A stretch of DNA of 29,334 nucleotides. It comes from Thermomucor indicae-seudaticae (lineage: Eukaryota > Mucoromycota > Mucoromycetes > Mucorales > Lichtheimiaceae). Where the stretch lies: assembly GCA_000787465.1 (NCBI GenBank), contig JSYX01000244.1, positions 1-29,334 on the forward strand, given 5' to 3'. Under the pieces are notes generated by a model, which saw nothing but the letters and a program-made list of their open reading frames with translations, was not told the DNA's origin and made no database searches. This document shows positions 9,098 through 18,051 of the stretch, in pieces; position 1 is the first letter of the stretch, and each line of letters starts with the position of its first letter. The translations under genes were made by a program, and so were the position numbers.

Positions 9098-11454
9098 ATG
9101 AATATTGACGAGATGTTCAAGGTTAGCGTCAAAACGTTCCTAATTTTATAATGATAGCCGCCTAACACGGCAATCGTAAAGATTCCGGCCATACCTAGTG
9201 GCCGGAACAAGCGTAAGATGCCAGAGACGCCAGACATTCAGTTCCTGGACAAGTATCGCGCGGAAACATCTACAAGCGACAATGCAGAAAGCAGCAGCAG
9301 TGCCTCGGCCCGAAAGCGAAGGGTTGTGTCGACTGAAGACAAGGCTCAGGATGAAAGCTATGTTTACGATGTACCGGAAGATCAGTTTGAGGAAGAGGAT
9401 GAGGAAGGACGATTCTTTGGCGGCGGTCTTACGGAAGAACAAAGTAAACTCTTGGATCTCGTCGATCAGTATGATGCTGAAGAGGCAGGCATCAAAAAAC
9501 TTGAGCTTCCTAGTTCCTGTACGGCGACTGACTCATTCTGTATTGCACACATAGACCGAAGCGTTGACGCCAACCAACGTCAAGAAAATGATTCTGAAGT
9601 TTGAAAAGGCAATCAACAGAAATCAGGAGCAACGTGTACGCTACGCAGATCAGCCGGAAAAGTTCATGGAATCGGAAGCTGATCTAGATGAAGAAATCAA
9701 AAACTTGTTTACACTTACGCAAGCACCACACCTTTACCCTGAAATAGTCAACCTAGGAAGCGTGGCATCGATCGTGTCTCTACTGAGTCACGAAAATACA
9801 GATATTGCTATCGACGCAATCGAACTGATCAATGAACTGACGGACGAAGATGTGGGTACTGGCGAAGACGAACTGGAAAGATCGGAAGAGGCAACAAATG
9901 GTGTCAAAGTATTAGCCGACGCTTTAGTATGTATACAGGCTCAAAAACTTTGATTTTCCGGTGTCTAACGGGAAGCATAAAGCTGGAAAATGAAATGCTT
10001 GAACTGCTTGTGCAAAATCTGGAACGGCTTAATGAAGAAGAAGAGAGTGATCGACAAGGAGTCTTTAAAACGCTAGGTACGTTTAGAGCCAATATATCTG
10101 ATGGATACGATGTTTGACAAATAATTTAGGAATCATTGAAAACCTGTTGGGCCTTGATCCGGATTATGCCGAAAGAATAGGACTCAAGACTGAATTAATA
10201 CCGTGGTTACTGAAACGCATACAAACTAAAGGTTATGATTCAAATCGTGGTTATGCCAGCGAAATTCTGTCTATTTTGCTGCAAGATAACAGAGGTTGGT
10301 TAGGAGGACTAAATATGGGACTGCGCCGATGAGTATCTAACGGATAATTGCTAGATATACGCTTGAAAGTTGGTGAGCTTGGGGGTGTTGACATATTACT
10401 GCGAGCTTTATCAGTAAGTCAGATATAACTTGGTGTCACTACAAACACGGAAACTTATCCTACTTTTCCAGGCATATAAAAGAAAAGATCCGGGGGATGA
10501 AGATGAGACTGAAATGGTGGAGAACTTCTTTAATGCTTTATGTTCTATGCTTAACGAACCGGAGATTAAGCAGCAGTTCTTGGAAGCCGAAGGCGTAGAG
10601 CTAATGCTTATCATGTTAAGGTTGGTTCTCATTGTCGGTTCAAGTAGAAACGAAGCTGACTAGGATTGCAGAGAACGGACACTTTCCCGGATACGGGCTG
10701 TCAAGGTGCTCAATTATGCAACAACTGGGGAGGCCGGTCGTGGCAATTGCCTTCGTTTTGTGGACGCGATGGGACTAAAAGCACTATTTCCTTTATTCAT
10801 GGGCAAGGTAGGTACAGATATTGATGGTCAAATGCAACACATAACAGGCTAAATAAGCACATTGAAGGGTAGCAAAAAGCTCAAGAAATCGCATAGCAAA
10901 GCTTATATAGAATCGGAAGATGAAGGCAAGACACGATAATCAAACGGTGGATCTTCGCGTTACTGACTCTTTCTAAAATCTCAACAGAACATATCATGTG
11001 CATAATTCTCTCTTTGATGAGAAACTTGTCTCAGGACGATGTGCAACGGTTACGGTTAATCAAAAAGTTTACAGAAGATGAATATGAAAAAGTTGACCGT
11101 CTGCTGGAGATGAAGGAATTCTACGAAAACAAGGACGAGCGTGTCCGGGAAGAAATTGAGAAAGAGAAGAAAGAGCTTGACGAAGAGGACATTGAAGAAA
11201 TGGAAGAAGAGTTTTACTTGCGACGACTAAATGCCGGATTATTCACTTTACAACGCGTTTGTCTAGTCATTGCCGCTTTAAGCAAAGAAGACAAAGGCAT
11301 TCGGGAGCGGACACTCATGTTACTGAAACGTCACGGCAAAAATATATCCAGCGTCTTCAGAATTATTGAAGAAGAAACAGCATTGATGGCTGATTTTAGT
11401 TATCTGCAGCGTATGGCAATGGGAGGCGCAGTTGTTCCTGATGATCAGCGCTAG
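9098..11454 (+). CDS. CTNNBL1: Beta-catenin-like protein 1 (CTNNBL1), ten exons
   Basis: This armadillo-repeat protein is associated with the Prp19/CDC5L part of the spliceosome in animals. Exons are 9098-9121, 9182-9518, 9562-9926, 9983-10076, 10130-10294, 10355-10413, 10472-10620, 10672-10807, 10868-10925 and 10988-11454. They sum to 1854 nt, or 617 residues against 563 in human. Exon 1 encodes MNIDEMFK, and exon 2 a basic NKRKMPETP and an acidic linker. Hallmarks are VKKMILKFEKAINRNQE, YADQPEKFMESEADLDEEI, LLVQNLERLNE, SEILSILLQDN and EEEFYLRRLNAGLFTLQ. Most introns carry CTAAC or CTGAC branch sites. The ninth intron (10926-10987) needs a GC donor (G|GCAAGA). The exon 2/3 junction (43-nt intron) is the least certain; an acceptor at 9553-9554 does not keep frame. 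AATAAA at 11474-11479 lies 20 nt past the stop. Confidence 0.92.
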
Positions 11455-11662
11455 AAAATTGTCAATTTCTCATAATAAAATTGATTTCCAACAATCGTCA
11501 TCACGACTCCCTGTTTATTGGATTCAGTCCAAGTGAGGCTTTCCCATAGCTTTGTTCGACGTACACCAACAACCCTATAGCGTTTCGGTCAAGATATTTA
11601 AGCAGACATGTCCGCGCTATCGTTCTCTTTCTTACACTGTCTTTTTCAAGCTCTTCTTGACA
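11455..11662. other. CTNNBL1 3' flank
   Basis: This short flank contains the AATAAA at 11474-11479, 20 nt after the CTNNBL1 stop, which is the likely poly(A) signal. Beyond it nothing is seen up to the inverted-repeat element that begins at 11663. The minus-strand open frame 11501-11752 runs into that element and has no domain. Confidence 0.5.
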
Positions 11663-12229
11663 CAGTACCCGCTCGCTGTAGCGATCACCCCGGGAAAACC
11701 AAAAGTGATCACTGCACAAATCAGTCAGTAGTTGTAACATATCATCTTCCAATTGTTTCCATAGGCTTCATAAGAGAAAGCATGCTTCTAGAATGATCGG
11801 TAATTATCACGGATGACCGTTTTGCTCGTTTCCAGAGAACGTTGAGGACGAGGATGGGATAGCACTTTAACCATTATTTTTAGACATATAAACGGGCCCT
11901 TCAGGTTGTCTTCATGTTCGTTTTCAGTGTTCACTTCAATATCCTCGATTGATTACCTCAAGCGAGATCAAAGAAGCTGTACCTCAGTAAGCGAAAAGAA
12001 AGCTACTCAGCGACGCCAACGAGGAGACCAGCGAGACATAGCGGTTTCATTTCAACAATCGACAGAAGCTGGCTATCTGTTATCAGCGCTTGATAAAGCA
12101 ATGCATCTGATCATGGATCAGTGTATAGAACTAGTAATATTTCTCTGCTTACCAAAATGGAGAATGGAAAAAAGTGATCACTAAATCGAGCGATCACTAC
12201 ATAATTATCACTACAGCGAGCGGTTACTG
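11663..12229. mobile_element. Non-autonomous DNA element (MITE-like), 567 bp with 23-bp terminal inverted repeats
   Basis: The left end 11663-11685 (CAGTACCCGCTCGCTGTAG then CGAT) and the right end 12207-12229 are inverted copies matching at 21 of 23 bases (right end reads CAGTAACCGCTCGCTGTAG then TGAT). Both ends begin CAGTA. The right flank is TA, and the left flank is CA, which could be a mutated TA target duplication. CAGT ends with TA targets are typical of pogo/Tigger-like Tc1-mariner elements. Just inside each end is the palindrome AGTGATCACT (11704-11713 and 12173-12182). The left side also carries CCCCGGGAAAACC, and the right side an extra GCGATCACT. The interior has no transposase; the 92-codon frame at 11906-12184 is featureless. 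Confidence 0.7.
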
Positions 12230-12812
12230 TAATGACTTATGTCATAAGTTCTTCACGACATTTGCCTCGAAATATACCCGGGGCAGACTGACGCGTTTGT
12301 ACGAAGCAACTTCGTCTTCCTCTTTGGGCCAAGACGTTACCTGGAATACGCGGACGTCATGAAGTCACGTACCAGACTAGCCAAACAGTCTAATTCAAAA
12401 TTCCCATAAGGGAGATACTATCCTAAAATCCGGAAAACGCTTATCAGTACGAAAAAGCGTTGGCTGTTCTGGGTAATGTGGGGTTAATGTTACAAATTTC
12501 TGTCTGGCAACTTTCTATATAGTCTACCATTATACTGCTCTTGAAGGACGTAGGTCTCTACTAACAACTGACCTAACTATAAGAATTTTGCTACATTTTT
12601 ACAACAGGAATATCTGGAACGAAGGCTTTCATCGTCTGTCTGCGACCAGTGTACATACCGCCTTCCCTGGCAACGGTGGGAAAGGTCAATAAATCCCCGA
12701 TAGATGGGAAACTGGCGGAAAAGCATCCGAAGCGATGACCAGGCATGTATAAATATCTCGATGAGAAAGCATCAGTAGTGAGCGCAAAGCTATTCTGTGA
12801 TTTCCGTTCACG
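12230..12812. other. Upstream region of the GH78-like gene
   Basis: No coding sequence is seen in this stretch between the inverted-repeat element and the glycosidase gene. A small hairpin can form at about 12437-12462 (AACGCTT...AAGCGTT). A clear TATA box near the 3' end is listed separately. The rest is AT-rich promoter-like sequence. Confidence 0.5.
12748..12756 (+). promoter_or_regulatory. TATA box of the GH78-like gene
   Basis: TATAAATAT lies 65 bases upstream of the ATG at 12813. This is a canonical core-promoter match at a spacing that leaves a short 5' untranslated region. It is the best TATA box found among the plus-strand genes apart from that of inositol oxygenase. Confidence 0.6.
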
Positions 12813-14941
12813 ATGGGTTTCACGTTATGGGCTTTGGTTGTGGTTGCAATCATATGCTTGTCTGACTTCATCATGGCAAACCCGTTTCCTGGCCCTTGGC
12901 AACGGTATATTCACAGTCCAGAGAGTCGTACGGTGCATCCAAAGTCCATCTACAGGACGCAAGGAAATGTGTCTGATGCAGAAGCCATGCTGAACCCGCA
13001 GTCCACGAAGGGCGCGCTGCTACAAGGTGGAAATAGTTTCATTACCCTGGACTTTGGTCAAATGACAGCCGGTATTCTGACAGTACGCTTTGGCAAGGGC
13101 GTATCGATTGCAAACCATGACAATCCTCAGGAACTCGTGGGTGTTGCATTTAGTGAGTCCGAGCAGTTCGTGGGCATTGCAAGCGACGACTCGAACGACT
13201 TTCGCACGAGCTGGGATGGTACGCTCATGATCCCTGTACCAGCCGAACTGCCTGGGGAATATAACTTCCTCATGAAAGACTTCGAGGTAGTTTCCGATAT
13301 GTCACTATTTCCCTTGCACAGAATGCGTCCGAGGAGACGGTGCTGGAGCCGCATCATCTGAGCAATCACTATACCGCGGCACCCAATGTTCCCGAGGACC
13401 GGCTCCGTCATCTACCTGGCTACTTTTACTGCAGTAACGAACTGCTTAACCGCATTTGGTACGCAGGTGCCTACACAGTCCAGTTGAACACCATCGGCTC
13501 ACACACAGCGCGCGTCAACAACGAGACGATCATTCCGGATGGTTCAGTCGGTCTTTGGTTCAACAATGCTTCCATCACCCCAAATGCTTCCGATGTGGTC
13601 CTGGTAGACGGCGCTAAGCGAGATCGTTCCGTCGGGAGCGGAGGTGACTACTTTATTGCCATCGAAGCAGCATTCTTGACAGCAGTGGAAAAGGAAAACC
13701 TGTTGTCTGCTCGAAACGGACTCCAAAGCACCTTTGACATGCAATACACGGTCTCCGGTGCCCTTCCGTATGCGGCCAAGCCGTTCTCAGATATGGGTGA
13801 CTCCGATACTTATCATCTATGGAACTTGGTTAATGTCCATACTTACTACATGCACACTGGTGATACAGACTTTGTGAAGCGCAACTGGGCAAAGTACTGT
13901 CGAGCCATGGACTACTCGTTAAAAAAAGTCAACAGACATAGGACCGGCCTGTTGAACGTTACTGCGCCCAACTCTTGGGCTCGACTTGGCGGCGACGGCG
14001 AGAACATTGCGGCCAACGTTCTCCTTTACGGTGCACTTACGAAGGGTGCAGAGCTTGCAGATGCTATCAATGAGGATCCCAGGAACTGGACCAGCCTGGC
14101 GAAGGATCTCAAGGTGGCCATAAACAAGCATCTATGGGTTGAATCGGCTGGTTTGTACAAGGACAATACAACGGCAGCTGGCGCGCAGCTCTACCTTCAA
14201 GATGGCAATGTTTTGGCTATCATCCTCGGCGTGGCGGACGCAGAGCGGTCTGCGCGAATTTCACAGGGCCTTCAGCAGTTCTGGATGGAATATGGCGCCG
14301 TGGCTTCCGAAGCAGCCGGCATCGTTTCACCGTTTTTTATAAGTTCTGAAATCCTGGCCCATTTCCTTGCGAACCCTGGCGACGCCACAGCTGCTCTGGA
14401 GATCATGCGTCGTCAGTGGGGTTACATGCTGAACAAATTCAGCAACTCAACGGTGATCGAAGGACACTTCCGAGATGGTCGATTACATTACCCCTTCTAC
14501 AACAACAGGGACACTTATATCAGCTTCGCTCACACATGGTGCGCTGGTCCCACTACACGCCTTACGACCCATGTTCTAGGTTTATCTATGGATGCACCGC
14601 TCGGTAAACAATGGCGTTTTCAGCCAGTAGTTAACGCCAGTGGCGTGTCTTTTGCGAAGGGAGGCTTTGTTGATTCACTGGGCAAGTTTGAAGCAGGCTG
14701 GAGCCAACAAGACTCTCCTGCATATAAAGCCAATATACAATCACCGCAAGGTACAACCGGCACTATCGGCGTACCTACATTTGGCAAAACAAACCGAGTT
14801 ACTGTTCAATTAAACGGCAAGGACGTCTGGAGGAAAGGAAAGCCCCTGGACGCCGCATCACCGTATAATGTAACCAGTGACGATCATTATGTCTACTTAT
14901 CTGTGCCTGGAGGATCATCTTATACGATAGTTTCTAGTTAG
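12813..14941 (+). CDS. Secreted GH78-like (alpha-L-rhamnosidase type) six-hairpin glycosidase with a frame break
   Basis: The N-terminus (MGFTLWALVVVAIICL) is a signal peptide. A beta-rich part follows (TLDFGQMTAGILTV). The second frame carries the alpha/alpha six-hairpin domain: LPGYFYCSNELLNRIWYAGA, DGAKRDRSVGSGGDYFIA, TYHLWNLVNVHTYYMHTGD and HTWCAGPTTRLTTHVLGL, typical of fungal rhamnosidase-type GH78 relatives. The halves are in different frames. Reading on in the second frame upstream gives FRYVTISLAQNASEET from 13292, which is the expected family sequence. The break therefore sits at about 13287-13291 in a short T run and looks like a one-base loss. A GT-AG pair (13287-13321, 35 nt) could restore frame but would delete that conserved strand. 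With that splice the product is 697 residues. Where relatives usually have Asp before Trp-x-Arg, this protein has NSWAR. AATAAA lies at 14991-14996. Confidence 0.85.
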
Positions 14942-15129
14942 ACAAAGCTCTAAGACTTTACCTAAATGAGTCCATCGTAATAATGTTACAAATAAAGCAT
15001 ATATCTACTGTATAATTTGAAGATTATGTAATCTACACGATGCTTTTAATGTAGCCGAACCATGACAGATGAGGTGGAAAAAACAAAATGACAGGTACCC
15101 CCCTTCCCCGAGGCGGTAATGTGAGATGT

Positions 15130-15953
15130 CTATTTCTTTGCGGCACCAGCAGCCTTGACCTTTGCAGTACCACGGAGCTTCTTGGCACGGTTCTTCTTTT
15201 CCTTGCGCTGCTTGCGACCGCCTTTAGGAGCCTCAGCCAGGCCAATCTAGAGTGACTCAACGCTTAATTCTCCCAGACAGAAATATGCGTGTGATCGGCG
15301 AATACGTACTCTGACCAAGCGATATTTGGGTTCGAACTTCTTCAACGCCTCGACAGAATCGTAAATCAGTGCAAAGCCAGTGGTCTTTCCGCCACCAAAT
15401 TGAGTCTTGAAGCCAAAGACAGAGACAACATCCTTGTTGGCCTTGTACATCTTGGCCAACTTTTCGCGAAGTTCATCTTTAGAGACGCTAGCAAGACCTG
15501 GGTGGATAACATCCACAACCATTTGCTTGCGTTGAAGAAGACGGTTCGTAAGGAACTTGCGAGTACGGATGGTTACAGTCGAAGCGTCGGCCTGCATAGC
15601 CAAAGAATGTTGCAAATTTAGTGCTCCATTTGTTGTATCTTTCATCCCTTCGCTCCGTGTTCCATAAAACTCCAATTAAATATCGACGTATGTTGGCATT
15701 TCAAAACTTTATCTGGACATGCTGTATCCATCTTTTAATAATAATATTTCGCTCTTTTTAAGACGAACGTTGCGAGCTGAATGCCAATGGATCACGAAAT
15801 GATATTGTCATAGTGCTGCGTAAATGTTGACTTGCGTCTGGTCAAAGCGAACGATCTTTCGCTTAAAACAACCTCGTCTAGAACCCATCCGTCCATCCAT
15901 CCATCCGCAATCATCACTGCTAATTAGTCGAAAGGAAGATATCTACATACCAT
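15130..15953 (-). CDS. RPS24: 40S ribosomal protein eS24 (RPS24), ATG-only first exon
   Basis: This small-subunit ribosomal protein is almost fully conserved: [57 protein letters not shown] and [11 protein letters not shown], then a Lys/Arg-rich tail ending AAGAAKK. Exons on the minus strand are 15953-15951, 15600-15310 and 15246-15130, giving 136 residues. The coding exon 2 starts directly at ADAS after an acceptor (TATGCAG), so the ATG must come from upstream. The only ATG followed by a strong donor is at 15953 (ATG|GTATGT), making a 350-nt first intron; this layout is known for yeast RPS24. The second intron (15309-15247, GTACGT...TAG) is 63 nt. An alternative start is ATG at 15606, which would need no upstream exon and adds MQ. 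The sequence just 5' of the ATG is pyrimidine-rich, as in other ribosomal protein genes. Confidence 0.95.
15885..15906. repeat. Tetranucleotide repeat (CCAT)n in RPS24 intron 1
   Basis: About five imperfect CCAT/CCGT units lie within the long first intron of RPS24. This is a simple-sequence repeat with no further structure. Confidence 0.8.
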
Positions 15954-17494
15954 GCTGGGAAAAAGGAGGGGGCTGCCTCGTGGGCGACACGACCTTCAAG
16001 CAGTTCCCCTGCCATTTTCAGGTACCAATTGTCGCGGACCGGAGACAGACGCTGGTCCGGATCAGTGTCCGGGAATACCGGGATTGCAGAATTGGAGTGA
16101 TCGCCGCTTGCACCTTTGTTCATGGCATGTGCAAAGACCCAGCGACAAGAACTTGGCAGATAGGAAAGCTCGTGGACCAGTATACAGTCTTCCCGTGTGT
16201 CAATGCAAAATTCCGCCCTGTAAGCGATGCTCGCGAACACTAAAATGAGTCTAGCTTGCTCACAGGCACATGAAAGACTGACTATTGTTCCTTGATCTAT
16301 GTCTTTGTATGTTAGCAGCACATAAACCGAAGCCTTAATCACAGATTTGAAAGCCATTTGCCACTACTCTTTAATAGCTCAAACACGTCACTACAACCAT
16401 AGGGTATGTTGAAATATATCACCCTTTCGATTTACTGATAAGTGATCACTCTACTGCCTTCTGTCGTTAAATCAAGACCAAAAGCTGGGTTCCGTTTTTC
16501 CCTAAAAGGGACTTCATTTTTGGCTGCTTTGAGCTTTGGGTCCTATGTCTTTGACGATTTTCTGCGACACTGATAAATTCAGCTATGAATTTCTCGGGCT
16601 TTCAGGGATGAAAGCATTTCGATAATAGACTAATGATAGTGATCTTTGGTTTTCCCAAGGGAACCTCTATGCAACTTTATCTTCATGCAATGCTTGTCCC
16701 GTCACTATCAACATAGCCTGATTGTTGCCGTCTTTCACTGTTGAACATTGTGTATGCCAAAGCATATGACTAAAGAGCAAAAAGGACAAACTTTGTATGA
16801 TAGTTCACGCCTGCCCATGTTCTTAGCAAGATCTCATAATTGTATCCATAGTCTCTTCGATTCTCAAGGTTTCTTAACTGGAGATGTTTTATGTTAACAT
16901 CGCCGCTATGCACCGGTCTACGAGTTTGCTCAGTCAACGTGAGGTATAAGAACCAGTGTTCCGGCGGTTTATCCGTCTTTATCAATTTCTTGTTGAGAGT
17001 TCGTTTAAGCGGAAGCGCACAACCTTGTTTTGAAATGTTCAGCGTGCAGAGGCGACTCGTCATTCAAGCGTCCGTCATCGTCTTAGAGTTGCGGTTTCGG
17101 TCTTAGGCTCAACGATGGTTTTGCAACCTTGGAAGTACCTTACACTTAGCGTGCGCTTCGCTCCTTGACTGTCACGAAAGTGATTAGATGCTGCTGACGG
17201 TGGAGAACGCGCAGCCTTCAGGCTTAAACGAATGGCTTCTTCATTTCAGCATCTTCGATGGTGAGCAGCGTCGCTCGGTACCGCAACAACTCATTACTCT
17301 TGTATTCACACAAGTTTCATTACTAAGTACCTTGTTCATTAACGGCATGTGGTGCCATGGAAGAAGAAGACGACGAAGACAAGTGTTTATTTGCCTATTA
17401 TCTCAACACTTTAGTTTCTTCTGACTTGCAGTCCCAAGTCCTCTGCTACATCATGAGCATTGTGAACGCTCTTTGTCTCTGTACTAACCTAATG
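15954..17494. other. 1.5-kb region without an assignable gene
   Basis: The first 300 bases (to about 16260) are clearly richer in G and C than the rest and are open in several frames. The longest is minus-strand 16357-15920 (145 codons, containing DNWYLKMAGELLEGRVAHEA), overlapping the RPS24 start. None shows a known domain, and the stretch should also hold the RPS24 promoter. From 16260 to 17494 the sequence is AT-rich and multiply stopped. It carries AGTGATCACT at 16441-16450 and a match to the inner part of the 11663 element at 16637-16659, so old inverted-repeat elements may lie here. The last part is the 3' flank of the small gene at 17495. Confidence 0.4.
16637..16659. repeat. Degenerate match to the 11663-12229 element
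   Basis: AGTGATCTTTGGTTTTCCC matches the reverse complement of 11691-11713 (AGTGATCACT TTTGGTTTTCCCG) apart from a three-base deletion. The neighbouring AGTGATCACT at 16441-16450 is a third exact copy of that ten-base palindrome in the window. This suggests a worn relative of the same element family, but no terminal CAGTA ends are recognisable. Confidence 0.4.
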
Positions 17495-17788
17495 TTAAGC
17501 GTTTGTTGACTGCTCCTGCTGCTGACTAAGGATTCGTTTGAATCGCTCCAAGTCTTCTTGTTCCTGCTGAAGCTCCTTTGCTCTTTGTTTTGCTTCTGAA
17601 GCGGCAAGCACTTCGTCTGCATAGAAGGAATGCCAAATGAGCAAGTTGAACGATATCGGGTTCGGAAGGGAAAACGACGCACAGTAATTGCTCTTGATGA
17701 GCATTACTTCGAGACCTGCACCCATCATGACACCTAAGCCAAAGATCTTGCTATAAAATGCTGCGAGGCCCATTGGTGTGTAAAACAT
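17495..17788 (-). CDS. Small single-span membrane protein, 75 residues, two exons
   Basis: Exons 17788-17683 and 17616-17495 are joined by a 66-nt intron (GTGCGT...GCAG) that splits a Tyr codon and gives 75 residues. A hydrophobic segment (about residues 7-31, GLAAFYSKIFGLGVMMGAGL) is followed by EVMLIKSNYYEVLAASEAKQR and a charged coiled-coil-like tail rich in Gln and Glu. The G-x-x-x-E-x-x-x-I-K pattern followed by Tyr-x-Val and a basic helix recalls the mitochondrial inner-membrane assembly factor UQCC5/SMIM4. That is a resemblance by eye only. The frame is open back to 17851, and a T-rich acceptor-like sequence (TTTTTTTTCAG) lies 14 bases before the chosen ATG, so a longer N-terminus or a 5' untranslated intron is possible. 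It is transcribed away from inositol oxygenase. Confidence 0.65.
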   Translation of the reverse strand: MFYTPMGLAAFYSKIFGLGVMMGAGLEVMLIKSNYCASFSLPNPISFNLLIWHSFYADEVLAASEAKQRAKELQQEQEDLERFKRILSQQQEQSTNA

Positions 17789-17973
17789 GTGCGCCGCCAC
17801 AACTGAAAAAAATTCACAAGCCGAGGGACAAAACTCCCCGAGGGACTTCACTGCAAATGTCTAGTCGCACAGGTCCAGAAAAGGGAAAGACGATCAAATC
17901 AATTTGGCCCGATTGGAGGCAAACGATTCTTATGCAAAGTTTTAAGGTTGCCGAGCTGGAAAACAAAAAGCAG

Positions 17974-17981
17974 TATATAAA
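17974..17981 (+). promoter_or_regulatory. TATA box of inositol oxygenase
   Basis: TATATAAA lies 78 bases before the ATG at 18052, which supports that ATG over the longer in-frame upstream reading (to 17758). The 263-base gap between the two divergent starts (17788 and 18052) would serve both genes. Confidence 0.6.
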
Positions 17982-18051
17982 GGGTCAGACTTTGAAAGTT
18001 CCCCTTCGCCCCACCCTCAATCCACCTTTCGAGCGTGTAAAAAAGGAAAAA

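Noticed and set aside
8707..9237. Minus-strand open frame of 176 codons upstream of CTNNBL1
   Set aside because: It overlaps the start exons of CTNNBL1 in antisense, is AT-rich and shows no domain or plausible start context.
15601..15950. C/D box snoRNA in RPS24 intron 1 (GTGATGA near 15914 on the minus strand)
   Set aside because: No CTGA box D or closing stem could be found downstream within the intron.
15824..16248. Plus-strand frames of 139 and 98 codons near the RPS24 start
   Set aside because: They are antisense to the RPS24 first exon and intron and share no features with known proteins. The block itself is kept as an observation.
17758..18051. In-frame N-terminal extension of inositol oxygenase
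   Set aside because: It contains a TATA box 78 bases before ATG 18052, does not resemble family N-termini, and would run into the divergent gene.
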